DNA of 64,000 nt from Pseudomonas sp. RIT409 (GCF_003052515.2 NZ_QARE02000001.1:1-64000), one strand, 5' to 3'. Shown: positions 35,853 through 45,878, counted from the first letter of the stretch. The notes: generated from the letters alone by a model not told the origin. Translations and numbers: made by a program.

Positions 35853-37151
35853 ATGCTTCGTTTTCTACGCCTCGCCGCCCTCTCTGGCGGCCTGCTCTTG
35901 AGTGCGTCCGTGATGGCGGTCGACGTCGATCCGTCCAGCTATGGCTTCCCTCTGACCAACCCTTTCGAAGCGACCATCGCCACCACCCCGCCTGATTTGC
36001 GCGCCAAGGTGCCCGAAGACGCGGACATCGATCAGGACGATTACAGCCTGACGTTGCGCCCGGACCGGGAATTCACCTTGCCGGACAACTTCTGGGCCGT
36101 GAAGAAATTGCGCTACCGCCTGGCCAAGCAGGACCATCCGGCGCCGCTGATCTTCCTGATCGCGGGCACCGGCGCGCCGTACAACAGCACCCTCAATGAA
36201 TACCTGAAGCGCCTGTATTACGGAGCTGGGTACAACGTCGTGCAGCTTTCCTCGCCGACCAGCTACGACTTCATGAGTGCTGCGTCCCGCTTCGCTACAC
36301 CCGGCGTGACCAGCGAGGACGCTGAAGACCTCTACCGCGTGATGCAGGCGGTCCGCGCCCAGCAAAGCAAACTGCAAGTGACCGAGTATTACTTGAGTGG
36401 TTACAGCCTGGGCGCACTCGATGCAGCGTTCGTCAGCAAACTGGACGAGACCCGCCGCAGTTTCAATTTCAAGAAAGTGCTGCTGATCAACCCGCCGGTG
36501 AACCTATACACCTCAATCACCAATCTGGACAAACTGGTGCAGACCGAGGTCAAGGGCGTCACCAACAGCACCACCTTTTATGAGCTGGTGCTACAGAAGC
36601 TGACGCGCTACTTCCGCGAAAAAGGCTACATCGACCTCAACGATGCGTTGCTCTATGACTTCCAACAGTCCAAGCAACACCTGTCCAATGAGCAGATGGC
36701 AATGCTGATCGGCACCTCGTTCCGCTTCTCTGCCGCCGATATCGCGTTCACCTCCGACCTGATCAACCGTCGAGGGCTGATCACTCCGCCCAAGACGCCC
36801 ATCAGCGAAGGCACCAGCCTGACGCCGTTCCTCAAGCGCGCGCTGCAATGTGATTTCGACTGCTACGTCACCGAACAGGTCATCCCGATGTGGCGCGCCC
36901 GCACCGATGGGGGAAGCCTGCTGCAACTGGTCGATCAAGTCAGCCTCTATGCGCTGAAGGACTACCTGAGCACCAGCAAGAAAATCGCCGTGATGCACAA
37001 CGCCGACGACGTGATCCTCGGCCCGGGCGACCTCGGATTCCTGCGCAAGACTTTCGGCGATCGCCTGACCGTTTATCCTTACGGCGGTCATTGCGGCAAC
37101 ATGAACTATCGCGTCAACAGCGACGCCATGCTGGAGTTTTTCCGTGGCTAA
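35853..37151 (+). CDS. Secreted alpha/beta-hydrolase-fold protein
   Basis: This 432-residue protein has a signal peptide (MLRFLRLAALSGGLLLSASVMA). It is an alpha/beta hydrolase with the nucleophile elbow YLSGYSLGALDAAF (Ser about 187), a candidate acid in HNADDVILG and the catalytic His in YPYGGHCGNM. Relatives in Pseudomonas are often mislabelled 'serine/threonine protein kinase', but no kinase motif is present. The gene overlaps the downstream mlaA-like gene by 8 bases, so the pair is co-translated and may act together on envelope lipids. The substrate is unknown. Confidence 0.85.
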   Translation: MLRFLRLAALSGGLLLSASVMAVDVDPSSYGFPLTNPFEATIATTPPDLRAKVPEDADIDQDDYSLTLRPDREFTLPDNFWAVKKLRYRLAKQDHPAPLIFLIAGTGAPYNSTLNEYLKRLYYGAGYNVVQLSSPTSYDFMSAASRFATPGVTSEDAEDLYRVMQAVRAQQSKLQVTEYYLSGYSLGALDAAFVSKLDETRRSFNFKKVLLINPPVNLYTSITNLDKLVQTEVKGVTNSTTFYELVLQKLTRYFREKGYIDLNDALLYDFQQSKQHLSNEQMAMLIGTSFRFSAADIAFTSDLINRRGLITPPKTPISEGTSLTPFLKRALQCDFDCYVTEQVIPMWRARTDGGSLLQLVDQVSLYALKDYLSTSKKIAVMHNADDVILGPGDLGFLRKTFGDRLTVYPYGGHCGNMNYRVNSDAMLEFFRG

Positions 37152-37947
37152 ACGTCTATTGCTCATCGCCGCCCTGCTCTGTGCCGGCGCCGTACATGCG
37201 GCCGACGCGCCGATCGTTTCCCAGGCAGCGCCGGTCAAGCGGGTCGAAACCCCCGACGGTTTCACCGAGCCGCTCAAATCGCTGAAATTCAACCCGGGGC
37301 TGGACCAGCAGGAATTCGAGCGTTCGACGCTCAATGCCCTCACCGTCTACGACCCGCTGGAATCGTGGAACCGCAGGGTCTACCACTTCAACTACCGCTT
37401 CGACGAATGGGTGTTCCTGCCCGTGGTCAATGGCTACAAGTACATCACCCCCAGCTTCGTCCGCACCGGCGTCAGCAATTTCTTCAGCAATCTGGGCGAC
37501 ATCCCTAACCTGCTGAACAGCCTGCTTCAGTTCAAAGGCAAACGTTCGATGGAAACCACCGGCCGATTGCTGATCAACACCACGTTGGGTATCGCTGGGC
37601 TCTGGGACCCGGCGACCAAGATGGGCTTGCCCAAGCAGAACGAGGATTTCGGCCAGACGCTTGGCTTCTACGGGGTGCCGGCCGGTCCGTACTTCGTCCT
37701 GCCGATCCTTGGGCCCTCCAACTTCCGTGATACCGGCGGACTGGTGTTCGATTTTACCGCCGAATCGCAGATCAACTTCCTGAACGTTTCGCAGGTCAGC
37801 GAAGACCACCCGGAGATCTATCTGCTACGCGCCATCGACAAGCGCTACACCACCAGCTTCCGGTATGGGCAGATGGATTCGCCCTTCGAGTATGAGAAAG
37901 TCCGGTACGTGTACACCGAAGCGCGGAAACTGCAGATTTCCGAGTGA
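37144..37947 (+). CDS. MlaA/VacJ family protein
   Basis: MlaA proteins remove mislocalised phospholipids from the outer leaflet of the outer membrane. This 267-residue protein shows the family core: YDPLESWNRRVYHFNYRFD, FFSNLGDIPNLLNSLLQ, NTTLGIAGLWDPATKMGL, DFGQTLGFYGVPAGPYFVLP and the PSNFRDTGG motif. The start is GTG at 37144, inside the hydrolase gene. The signal sequence ends ...CAGAVHA-AD with no proper lipobox before the Cys, so it is probably a non-lipidated paralogue rather than the standard lipoprotein. Context suggests a partnership with the hydrolase. Confidence 0.9.
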   Translation: MAKRLLLIAALLCAGAVHAADAPIVSQAAPVKRVETPDGFTEPLKSLKFNPGLDQQEFERSTLNALTVYDPLESWNRRVYHFNYRFDEWVFLPVVNGYKYITPSFVRTGVSNFFSNLGDIPNLLNSLLQFKGKRSMETTGRLLINTTLGIAGLWDPATKMGLPKQNEDFGQTLGFYGVPAGPYFVLPILGPSNFRDTGGLVFDFTAESQINFLNVSQVSEDHPEIYLLRAIDKRYTTSFRYGQMDSPFEYEKVRYVYTEARKLQISE

Positions 37948-37954
37948 CCTCCTG

Positions 37955-37986
37955 TCAGCGACGCGGTCGACAGGCCGTGTCGCTGA
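37955..37986 (+). terminator. Hairpin after the mlaA-like gene
   Basis: Eight-base arms TCAGCGAC and GTCGCTGA lie eight bases after the stop codon. There is no T tract, so it is a weak terminator or an mRNA 3' stabiliser. Confidence 0.4.
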
Positions 37987-38095
37987 AGCGAACTCATTCA
38001 GCTATTCGATACATTCCCCGCAAAATCGTCAACCATTCATCGCCTCGACCGGCATACCATAAGCGCCATTCCTACCCCATTCTGGAGTGAGCCTC

Positions 38096-38950
38096 ATGAC
38101 TCAATATCGCAAAGTGCTGTCCATGCAGAGCGGCCAGCCGGCTTCGGACGGCGCAGGCGTCAAGCTGACTCGTGTATTTGGCGGCCCCGGCGTCGAAGCG
38201 TTCGACCCCTTCCTGATGCTCGATGAATTCGGCTCCGACAAAGCCGATGATTACATCGCCGGTTTTCCGCCCCATCCGCACCGGGGTTTCGAAACCGTGA
38301 CGTACATGCTCGAAGGGCGGATGCGCCACGAAGACCACATGGGTAACGTGGGTCTGCTGCAGGGCGGAGGTGTGCAGTGGATGACCGCAGCCCGTGGCGT
38401 GATCCACAGCGAAATGCCCGAGCAGGAAGAAGGCATGATGCGCGGCTTTCAGCTGTGGCTGAACCTGCCGGGCAAATCCAAGATGGGCAAGGCCGGTTAC
38501 GACGATATTCAACCGGAGCGCATTCCACGAATCACCACTGCGCAAGGCGTAGAGGTCGTCGTGATCGCCGGAACGTTCAACGACGGGGAGGTGCAGCAGG
38601 CTGGCGCCGTTCAACGCCCGGATACAGAACCGCACTATTTCGACTTTCACCTCCCGGCCGGCAAAGCGATTCGTCCAATCGTTCCTGAAGGCCACCGAGT
38701 TTTGCTGTACGTGTATGAAGGGGAAATCGAGATTGCCGGGCAATCGCAGAACCTCGGCAAGAGCCGCTTGGCCCGGCTGTCGGAGCACGGCGAGCTGCAG
38801 TTGAGCTCATCGAGCGGCGCGAAGGTGCTGTTGATTGCAGGCAAACCGATTGGCGAGCCCATCGTGCAATACGGCCCTTTCGTGATGAACACGCGCGAAG
38901 AGATCGAGCAGGCATTGCGGGATTTTCGCGATGACAAGCTGACTGCGTAA
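38096..38950 (+). CDS. Pirin family protein
   Basis: This 284-residue bicupin is a pirin homologue. The metal-binding pattern lies in HPHRGFETVTYMLEG, HEDHMGN and the following RGVIHSEMPE, giving the usual three His and one Glu. Bacterial pirins include quercetinase-like and redox-sensing members; the precise role here cannot be told. The ATG at 38096 has GGAGTGA upstream, and the open frame extending three codons further upstream is not preferred. A REP pair follows. Confidence 0.9.
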   Translation: MTQYRKVLSMQSGQPASDGAGVKLTRVFGGPGVEAFDPFLMLDEFGSDKADDYIAGFPPHPHRGFETVTYMLEGRMRHEDHMGNVGLLQGGGVQWMTAARGVIHSEMPEQEEGMMRGFQLWLNLPGKSKMGKAGYDDIQPERIPRITTAQGVEVVVIAGTFNDGEVQQAGAVQRPDTEPHYFDFHLPAGKAIRPIVPEGHRVLLYVYEGEIEIAGQSQNLGKSRLARLSEHGELQLSSSSGAKVLLIAGKPIGEPIVQYGPFVMNTREEIEQALRDFRDDKLTA

Positions 38951-38966
38951 AGCAGGATTGACGCCT

Positions 38967-39053
38967 GTAGGAGCGCGCTTGCCCGCGATGGCGGTGTATC
39001 TGGTGAAAATGTACTGACTGACACACCGCCATCGCGGGCAAGCGCGCTCCTAC
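38967..39053. repeat. REP pair
   Basis: GTAGGAGCGCGCTTGCCCGC faces its inverted copy across 43 bases between the convergent pirin and patatin genes. Confidence 0.92.
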
Positions 39054-39054
39054 C

Positions 39055-39117
39055 CATCAGGCGTCAGGTACCAGGCATCAGGCATCAGGCATCAAGGCGT
39101 CAGGCATCAAGCCATCA
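39055..39117. repeat. Degenerate tandem heptamer repeat (CATCAGG-type)
   Basis: About eight imperfect copies of CATCAGG or GCATCAAG follow the REP pair directly and run to the stop codon of the patatin gene. Such slippage-prone arrays are uncommon in this genome type; it is non-coding here. Confidence 0.85.
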
Positions 39118-40347
39118 AGCCAGTCGCAAAAACCGCAGCAATTCGTCCTTCTGGGCCATCGCATCGCGACGGCCCAGTTCGATCAATTCGCTGCAATAAC
39201 CCGACTCGAACAACAGGTAACTCAGCACCCCTGCCCCGCTGCTCTTGGTCGCGCCCGGGCCACGCAGGAAGGTGCGCAGCGCAGGAGGCAGTTCGCGGCG
39301 GTGGCGGGCGGCGATTTCGTCCAGCGGCTGGCTCGGGGAAATCACGAGTACCTCAACCGGCGACAGCGACTGCATCGTGGACGACTCCGACACCGGCGAA
39401 GAAGGCCGGGCGGCCACCGGCATCATGGCGCTGAGCAGGTTGAGCCGCTCCAGCAACTCGATATCACTTTCCAGGCTGTCGATGAAGGTGCTGTTGAGCA
39501 TGTGCCCGCCGATCTGTGCCAGGCTCGGCTGGGTACCGCTGACCGGACGCTTCGCCGCCAGATGAGCACCGGGCCCGCGCGGGTTGCCGCTCACCCCCAC
39601 CACCAGCACACGATTAGCCCCCAAGTGCAGCGCCGGGCTGATGGGGGCCGACTGCCGCACAGCGCCATCGCCGAAATACTCGTCATCCAGCTTGACCGGT
39701 GCGAACAGCAGCGGAATCGCCGAACTGGCCAGCAGATGATCGACCGTCAGCCGCGTGGGCAAACCTATCCGGCGATGGCGCAGCCATGAGGCGATGCTGC
39801 CTTTGCCTTGGTAGAAGGTGACTGCCTGCCCGGACTCATAACCGAAGGCGGTGATCGCAACGGCGCGTAAATGCCGCGCCTCGATGGCTTCTTCAATGCC
39901 TTCGAGGTTCAGCCGCTTGGTGAGCAATTCTTTCAAGGGCGCGCTGTTGAGCAACGCCACCGGCACTTGCTCGCGGCCTACGCCGAGCAGGCTTCGAATG
40001 AAGAATCGAGCGGCCTGACGAATCACCCCGGCCCAGTCACTGCGCAGCACCTGGTGGCTACGAAAGCTTTGCCAGAAATCGGTGAGCTCATGGATGGCCG
40101 TGCGGAAGTGGGTTGCACCGCTGGCCAGTTTGACGGCATTGATCGCGCCAGCCGAGGTGCCGACGATCACAGGAAACGGGTTCTTGGCCCCGACCGGCAG
40201 CAGATCGGCGATGCCGGCGAGCACGCCCACCTGATAGGCTGCCCGGGCGCCTCCCCCCGACAGAATCAGGCCGGTCACCGACTCGACCCCGGACAGACCA
40301 GTGGAAGCGCTGTTGGCTGCTTGTTGTTCTGTTGCGCTTGTCGTCAT
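39115..40347 (-). CDS. Patatin-like phospholipase family protein
   Basis: This 410-residue patatin has the oxyanion motif LSGGGARAAYQVG (about residue 31), the Ser of the GxSxG elbow in VGTSAGAINA (about 64) and the Asp of the dyad in FGDGAVRQ (about 227). The C-terminal third has no recognised domain. It resembles RssA/YlbK-type patatins. In PAO1 a patatin gene lies near lpxL (from memory PA3241), as here. It is transcribed away from the lpxL-type gene's start and shares its orientation; the gap is 18 bases, so an operon is likely. Confidence 0.88.
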   Translation of the reverse strand: MTTSATEQQAANSASTGLSGVESVTGLILSGGGARAAYQVGVLAGIADLLPVGAKNPFPVIVGTSAGAINAVKLASGATHFRTAIHELTDFWQSFRSHQVLRSDWAGVIRQAARFFIRSLLGVGREQVPVALLNSAPLKELLTKRLNLEGIEEAIEARHLRAVAITAFGYESGQAVTFYQGKGSIASWLRHRRIGLPTRLTVDHLLASSAIPLLFAPVKLDDEYFGDGAVRQSAPISPALHLGANRVLVVGVSGNPRGPGAHLAAKRPVSGTQPSLAQIGGHMLNSTFIDSLESDIELLERLNLLSAMMPVAARPSSPVSESSTMQSLSPVEVLVISPSQPLDEIAARHRRELPPALRTFLRGPGATKSSGAGVLSYLLFESGYCSELIELGRRDAMAQKDELLRFLRLA

Positions 40348-40365
40348 AACACCCGGTTCTCGGTA

Positions 40366-41298
40366 TCAACCACGCTTGGTGTAGAGCTTGGGCTCGCCCG
40401 GCGGTCGGCTCTTGAACCGGCGATGCGCCCATAGGTATTGCTCGGGACAGGCGGTGACCGCTTGCTCGACCCACTGATTGACCCGCACGCAGTCCGCTTC
40501 GTCGCTTTCGCCCGGGAAGTCGGCAAACGGTGGGTGAATCACCACTTTGTAGCCGCTGCCATCGGCCAGCCGTTCCTGAGTGAACGGCACCACCAGGGCG
40601 CGCCCGAGGGTCGCGAACTTGCTGGTGGCAGGCACCGTGGCCGCTTGAATGCCGAACAGTGGCACGAAGAGACTCTGCTTGACGCCGTAGTCCTGATCCG
40701 GTGCATACCAGATCGCACGCCCCTTGCGCAGTTGTTTGATCATGCCGCGCACATCTTCGCGCTCGACGGCGATCGAATCCAGGTTGTGCCGCTCGCGCCC
40801 ACGCCGCTGAACGAAGTCGAACACCGGGTTCTTGTGCTCCCGGTACATGCCGTCGATGGTGTGTTGCTGGCCGAGCAGCGCGGCACCGATTTCCAGAGTG
40901 GTGAAGTGCAAGGCCATCAGAATCACCCCTTGCCCTTGTTCGTGCGGGCGCTTGAGGTGTTCCAGACCTTCGATGTGGGCCAGTTTTGCCAAGCGCTGCG
41001 GGCTCCACCACCAACTCATGGCCATTTCAAAAAAGGCGATGCCGGTGGACGCGAAGTTTTCCTTGAGCAGGCGCTTGCGTTCGGCTTTCGAATACTGCGG
41101 GAAGCACAGCTCCAGATTGCGAGCGGCGATGGTGCGGCGGTCGGTTGCGAAGAAGTACATCACCCAGCCGAGCGCGCGGCCGATGGCCACGAGCGCGCGA
41201 AACGGCAATTGCACCACCAGCCAGAGCACGCCCAGGCCCAGCCACAGTGGCCAGAAGCGGGGATGAAGAAAAAGGGCTCGAAAACGCGGGCGATCCAT
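40366..41298 (-). CDS. lpxL: Lipid A biosynthesis lauroyl/acyl transferase (LpxL/HtrB)
   Basis: This enzyme adds a secondary acyl chain to lipid A at the inner membrane. The 310-residue protein has an N-terminal membrane helix (about 15-35), the catalytic H-x4-E motif HFTTLE (about residue 130), and the family blocks MYREHKNPVFD, RGRERHN and WYAPDQDYG. The open frame reaches 41928 antisense to minC. The ATG at 41298 with GGAAG upstream gives the family length. It is divergent from minC. Confidence 0.92.
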   Translation of the reverse strand: MDRPRFRALFLHPRFWPLWLGLGVLWLVVQLPFRALVAIGRALGWVMYFFATDRRTIAARNLELCFPQYSKAERKRLLKENFASTGIAFFEMAMSWWWSPQRLAKLAHIEGLEHLKRPHEQGQGVILMALHFTTLEIGAALLGQQHTIDGMYREHKNPVFDFVQRRGRERHNLDSIAVEREDVRGMIKQLRKGRAIWYAPDQDYGVKQSLFVPLFGIQAATVPATSKFATLGRALVVPFTQERLADGSGYKVVIHPPFADFPGESDEADCVRVNQWVEQAVTACPEQYLWAHRRFKSRPPGEPKLYTKRG

Positions 41299-41454
41299 TA
41301 CAGCTTCCATCAGGGCAAAGGCGGGCATTCTACATGGGTTCGAGCACAATCGTGACGCCCTGTCGGTGGCCAGCGCGGTGCCACTCCCTTGCGGCTGACC
41401 GGCGATCTCGTTATAAGTCTCGGCACTTTTAGCGACAAGCCGCTGTATGCCGAC

Positions 41455-42201
41455 ATGAGCCAAATCGATTTGCAAGACAAGGATCCCGTGTTTCAGCTGA
41501 AGGGCAGCATGCTGGCCATCACCGTGCTGGAACTGGCGCGCAACAACCTCGAAGCGCTGGATCGTCAGTTGGCGGCCAAAGTCGCCCAGGCACCGAACTT
41601 CTTCAGCAACACCCCGCTGGTGCTGGCGCTCGACAAGCTGCCGCCCAATGAAGGCGCGATCGACCTGCCCGCCATGATGCGGGTTTGCCGCCATCACGGC
41701 CTGCGCACCCTGGCCATCCGCGCCAATCGCATCGAGGACATCGCCGCCGCCATCGCCATCGACCTCCCCGTCCTGCCGCCCTCCGGAGCTCGGGAGCGCC
41801 CGCTCGATCCGACGGAAGGCGAGGTCAGGAAAAAGCCCGAAGTGGTGCAAAAGCCTCCCGAGCCCGTGATCAAGCCGACCAAGATCATCACCGCGCCGGT
41901 GCGTGGTGGGCAGCAAATCTACGCGCAAGGCTCAGACCTGGTGGTGATTTCCTCGGTCAGCCCCGGTGCGGAACTTCTCGCCGATGGCAACATCCATGTT
42001 TACGGCCCCATGCGGGGTCGGGCGCTGGCAGGCATCAAGGGGGATACCAAAGCCCGCATTTTCTGCCAGCAGATGATGGCGGAACTCATCTCCATCGCCG
42101 GGCAATACAAGGTTTCCGAAGACCTGCGCAGGGATCCACTGTGGGGGGCCGGGGTACAGGTCAGTCTGTCCGGCGACGTGTTGAACATCACCCGTCTTTA
42201 A
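41455..42201 (+). CDS. minC: Septum site-determining protein MinC
   Basis: MinC blocks FtsZ assembly away from midcell. The 248-residue protein has the MinC_N domain ([20 protein letters not shown] at the start), a Pro/Lys/Glu-rich linker (about 125-150) and the C-terminal beta-helix domain with [20 protein letters not shown]. Length is typical for Pseudomonas MinC. The ATG at 41455 gives the family start [14 protein letters not shown]; an ATG at 41389 extends it without a good ribosome-binding site. It is the first gene of minCDE; a 200-base gap precedes minD. Confidence 0.95.
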   Translation: MSQIDLQDKDPVFQLKGSMLAITVLELARNNLEALDRQLAAKVAQAPNFFSNTPLVLALDKLPPNEGAIDLPAMMRVCRHHGLRTLAIRANRIEDIAAAIAIDLPVLPPSGARERPLDPTEGEVRKKPEVVQKPPEPVIKPTKIITAPVRGGQQIYAQGSDLVVISSVSPGAELLADGNIHVYGPMRGRALAGIKGDTKARIFCQQMMAELISIAGQYKVSEDLRRDPLWGAGVQVSLSGDVLNITRL

Positions 42202-42401
42202 CGGATACTGCGCCATTTTCAAAGCAACGCTGATTCGTCGTGAAATCGATGCAAAGGATGTGGAAAATCCGGAGAAACTGCGGCTTTTCTCCAACATGTA
42301 GGCCTTAACCGGCTGAACGTTTCCATCTTAGCGTGTCTATCTCGGCATCCGGCGGGGCGCTTCAGGGACTCAACGTCCTTTTCCTCTAGGGGTGATACAC
42401 C

Positions 42402-43214
42402 TTGGCCAAGATTCTCGTGGTTACATCCGGCAAGGGTGGTGTGGGCAAGACCACCACCAGCGCCGCTATCGGTACCGGTCTCGCGCTGCGCGGCCACAAA
42501 ACAGTTATCGTCGACTTCGACGTCGGTCTGCGTAACCTGGACCTGATCATGGGTTGCGAGCGTCGCGTGGTGTACGACTTCGTCAACGTGGTCAACGGCG
42601 AAGCCAATCTTCAGCAGGCCCTGATCAAAGACAAGAAGATCGAAGGCCTTTATGTCCTCGCCGCCAGCCAGACCCGTGACAAGGACGCGCTGACCCAGGA
42701 AGGCGTGGAAAAAGTGCTGATGGAACTCAAGGAATCGTTCGAGTACATCGTCTGCGATTCCCCCGCCGGTATCGAAAAAGGTGCGCACTTGGCGATGTAC
42801 TTCGCTGACGAGGCCATCGTCGTGACCAACCCGGAAGTGTCTTCGGTACGTGACTCGGACCGCATGCTGGGCCTGCTGGCCAGCAAATCCCGTCGTGCGG
42901 AAAACGGCGAAGATCCGATCAAGGAACACCTGCTGATCACCCGCTACCATCCGGAGCGCGTGAGCAAGGGCGAAATGCTCGGCGTTGATGACGTCAAGGA
43001 AATTCTGGCCGTGACCCTGCTGGGCGTCATTCCGGAATCCCAGGCCGTTCTCAAGGCCTCCAACCAGGGCGTGCCTGTCATCCTCGATGAGCAGAGCGAT
43101 GCCGGCCAGGCCTACAGCGACACCGTAGACCGTCTGCTGGGCAAAGATCGCGAGCACCGCTTCCTGGACGTACAGAAAAAAGGATTTTTCGAACGCCTGT
43201 TCGGGGGTAACTAA
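42402..43214 (+). CDS. minD: Septum site-determining ATPase MinD
   Basis: MinD is the membrane-associated ATPase that carries MinC to the poles. The 270-residue protein starts with the deviant Walker A ([16 protein letters not shown]), with the Walker B-like [14 protein letters not shown], and ends in the amphipathic membrane-targeting helix [11 protein letters not shown]. It uses a TTG start at 42402, supported by AGGGGTGA nine bases upstream; no other start preserves the Walker A strand. The stop overlaps minE by one base (TAATG). Confidence 0.96.
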   Translation: MAKILVVTSGKGGVGKTTTSAAIGTGLALRGHKTVIVDFDVGLRNLDLIMGCERRVVYDFVNVVNGEANLQQALIKDKKIEGLYVLAASQTRDKDALTQEGVEKVLMELKESFEYIVCDSPAGIEKGAHLAMYFADEAIVVTNPEVSSVRDSDRMLGLLASKSRRAENGEDPIKEHLLITRYHPERVSKGEMLGVDDVKEILAVTLLGVIPESQAVLKASNQGVPVILDEQSDAGQAYSDTVDRLLGKDREHRFLDVQKKGFFERLFGGN

Positions 43215-43468
43215 TGAACATTTTTGACTTCTTTCGTGCCAACAAAAAGCCCAGTACCGCGTCGGTTGCGAAAGAGCGTCTACAGATCATCGTGGCGCAC
43301 GAACGCGGCCAACGCAGTACCCCGGACTACCTGCCCGCTCTGCAGAAGGAGTTGGTCGAGGTGATTCGCAAATACGTCAAGATCGACGACGACAAGGTCC
43401 AGGTTGCGCTCGACAACGAGGGCAGCTACTCGATCCTGGAACTCAATATCACCCTGCCGGATCGTTGA
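43214..43468 (+). CDS. minE: Cell division topological specificity factor MinE
   Basis: MinE (84 residues) stimulates MinD ATPase and drives pole-to-pole oscillation. It has the N-terminal membrane-targeting segment [13 protein letters not shown], the MinD-interacting helix [15 protein letters not shown] and the C-terminal topological domain beginning about residue 33 ([17 protein letters not shown]). Length is normal. It is co-translated with minD. Confidence 0.96.
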   Translation: MNIFDFFRANKKPSTASVAKERLQIIVAHERGQRSTPDYLPALQKELVEVIRKYVKIDDDKVQVALDNEGSYSILELNITLPDR

Positions 43469-43583
43469 TTCGAAAAGGCTGCCGCCACGGCGGCTCGGGC
43501 GCTCGCATCCCTTGACCGGGAGGAGTGACCGAGCCGCCGTTGGCGTTTGCTGTACGCCTGTTTTTTGCCATGAGGCTGGTTCA

Positions 43584-44219
43584 ATGCCGCTGTCCAACGT
43601 TCACATCCTCCATCAGGACGACGCCGTGCTGGTGGTGAACAAACCTACCTTTCTGCTCTCCGTCCCCGGTCGCGCTGACGACAACAAGGATTGCCTGATC
43701 ACCCGCCTGCAGGAAAACGGCTACCCTGAGGCGCTGATCGTTCACCGGCTGGACTGGGAAACGTCCGGGATCATTCTGCTGGCCCGCGACCCGGACACTC
43801 ATCGCGAGCTGTCTCGGCAATTTCATGATCGAGAAACCGAAAAGGCCTACACCGCGCTGGCATGGGGACAACCGGCACTGGACAGCGGCAGCATCGACCT
43901 GCCCCTACGCTACGACCCGCCCACCAAACCTCGGCATGTGGTCGATCACGAACACGGCAAGCACGCGCTGACTTTCTGGAAAGTCCTGGAGCGTCATGAC
44001 ACCCATTGCCGCGTGGAGCTGACGCCCATCACCGGGCGCTCCCATCAATTGCGAGTGCACATGCTCTCTATCGGTCACCCCTTGTTGGGCGACGGGCTGT
44101 ATGCGCATCCGCAAGCGCTGGCCGCGTACCCGAGGCTGTGCCTGCATGCCAGCATGCTGACCTTCACCCATCCGGTGACCAAAGAGCGGATGCGGTTTGA
44201 GTGTCCGGCGCCGTTTTGA
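43584..44219 (+). CDS. rluA: RluA-family pseudouridine synthase
   Basis: This 211-residue enzyme isomerises uridine in rRNA and tRNA. It has the RluA catalytic motif VHRLDWETSG with the essential Asp, and the C-terminal motif TGRSHQLRVHMLSIGHPLLGD. No S4 domain is present, as in RluA itself. It lies immediately downstream of minE in Pseudomonas (115 bases). The ATG at 43584 gives MPLSNVHILHQDDA; the frame open to 43404 overlaps minE and is not used. Confidence 0.9.
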   Translation: MPLSNVHILHQDDAVLVVNKPTFLLSVPGRADDNKDCLITRLQENGYPEALIVHRLDWETSGIILLARDPDTHRELSRQFHDRETEKAYTALAWGQPALDSGSIDLPLRYDPPTKPRHVVDHEHGKHALTFWKVLERHDTHCRVELTPITGRSHQLRVHMLSIGHPLLGDGLYAHPQALAAYPRLCLHASMLTFTHPVTKERMRFECPAPF

Positions 44220-44239
44220 GGTTCGCTTGAGATCGCAAC

Positions 44240-44419
44240 GTTGATGCCCTTCGGGGCTGTCGCGGGCAAGCGCGCTCCTACATTTGATGCAACGTGCCGC
44301 ATTCTGATGGACCGAGTTGTTTGCCTGAAAGCCTGGCTACCCGCGCGTTCTGTCAGGCCATGGCACGTTTGAGCCAATGTAGGAGCGCGCTTGCCCGCGA
44401 CAGGCCCGAAGGGCATCCA
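44240..44419. repeat. Pair of REP copies in the opposite (outward) orientation
   Basis: Two REP copies lie at 44260-44281 and 44379-44402 but point the other way from every other pair: the TAC ends face each other. The similarity extends to a 41-42-base inverted repeat with flanks GATGCCCTTCGGG and CCCGAAGGGCATC and one mismatch. Nothing else is recognisable in the spacer. Confidence 0.85.
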
Positions 44420-44504
44420 TGTAGCGGCCTCAAGCCAAGCCCTCCCCACTCGCCCCCACCCGCATACGCCTGTAAACTCCTGCCATTGCTGTCTGGAGTA
44501 ACTT

Positions 44505-45794
44505 ATGCGCGAAGAGTTGAACCAAGGCCTGATCGATTTTCTCAAGGCCTCTCCCACCCCGTTTCATGCCACTGCCACTTTGGTGCAACGTCTGGAAGGC
44601 GCGGGGTTCCACCGTCTGGACGAGCGCGAGCCTTGGCATGTCGAAGCCGGGGGCCGCTATTACGTCACCCGTAACGACTCCTCGATCGTCGCCTTCAAAA
44701 TGGGCCGGCTGTCACCTTTGATCGACGGCATCCGCCTGGTCGGCGCTCACACTGACAGCCCCTGCCTGCGCGTCAAGCCACAGCCTGAATTGCAACGGCA
44801 GGGTTTCTGGCAACTGGGCGTCGAAGTCTATGGCGGCGCCCTGCTCGCTCCATGGTTCGACCGGGACCTCTCTCTGGCAGGCCGCGTCACCTTTCGCCGC
44901 GACGGCAAGGTCGAAAGCCAACTGATCGACTTCAAGCTGCCCATCGCGATCATTCCCAACCTGGCCATTCACCTCAATCGCAGCGCCAACGAGGGCTGGC
45001 CGATCAACCCGCAGAACGAGCTTCCACCCATCGTGGCGCAGATCGCCGGCGATGAGCGGCCCGACTTCCGTGCCCTGCTGACCGATCAACTGGCACGCGA
45101 GCATGGCCTGAACGCCGACGTGGTGCTCGACTACGAGCTGAGCTTCTACGACACCCAGAGCGCAGCGGTCATCGGCCTCAATGGCGACTTCATCGCCGGC
45201 GCGCGGCTGGACAACCTGCTGTCGTGCTTCGCGGGCCTGCAAGCGTTGCTCAATGCCGACGGTGAGGAAACCTGCGTGCTGGTGTGTACCGACCACGAAG
45301 AAGTCGGTTCGACCTCCGCCTGCGGTGCCGACGGCCCGATGCTCGAACAAATACTGCAACGCGTGTTGCCGGACGGCGACGACTACGTGCGGGCGATCCA
45401 GAAGTCCTTGCTGATCTCGGCAGACAACGCCCACGGCGTGCACCCGAACTACGCGGACAAACACGATGGCAATCACGGACCCAAGCTCAACGCCGGCCCG
45501 GTGATCAAGGTCAATAGCAATCAGCGTTACGCCACCAACAGCGAAACCGCCGGGTTTTTCCGCCATCTGTGCATGGCCGAAGAGGTGCCGGTGCAAAGTT
45601 TCGTGGTGCGCAGCGACATGGCTTGCGGCTCGACCATCGGCCCGATCACCGCTGGCCATTTGGGCGTGCGCACCGTTGACATCGGCCTGCCGACCTTCGC
45701 CATGCACTCGATCCGTGAACTGGCTGGCAGTCAGGATCTGGCGCACCTGGTGAAAGTACTGACCGCGTTCTACGCCAGCGCCGAACTGCCATAA
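44505..45794 (+). CDS. apeB: M18 family aminopeptidase ApeB
   Basis: This 429-residue zinc aminopeptidase of the M18 (aspartyl aminopeptidase) family removes N-terminal residues, mainly acidic, in the cytoplasm. Metal- and catalysis-related segments are [13 protein letters not shown] (His about 81), [14 protein letters not shown], the Glu pair in [14 protein letters not shown] and the C-terminal His in FAMHSIREL. Length and order are typical. It follows rluA after a 285-base gap holding the REP copies. The ATG has GGAG upstream. Confidence 0.93.
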   Translation: MREELNQGLIDFLKASPTPFHATATLVQRLEGAGFHRLDEREPWHVEAGGRYYVTRNDSSIVAFKMGRLSPLIDGIRLVGAHTDSPCLRVKPQPELQRQGFWQLGVEVYGGALLAPWFDRDLSLAGRVTFRRDGKVESQLIDFKLPIAIIPNLAIHLNRSANEGWPINPQNELPPIVAQIAGDERPDFRALLTDQLAREHGLNADVVLDYELSFYDTQSAAVIGLNGDFIAGARLDNLLSCFAGLQALLNADGEETCVLVCTDHEEVGSTSACGADGPMLEQILQRVLPDGDDYVRAIQKSLLISADNAHGVHPNYADKHDGNHGPKLNAGPVIKVNSNQRYATNSETAGFFRHLCMAEEVPVQSFVVRSDMACGSTIGPITAGHLGVRTVDIGLPTFAMHSIRELAGSQDLAHLVKVLTAFYASAELP

Positions 45795-45878
45795 GCGGCG
45801 CCGGCGCAGGCGGATAGCGTGGCCTGGACGCCCTTCTCCCACCCCAATGGCGCTGCCCGCTTCGAGGTTGATGACCCG

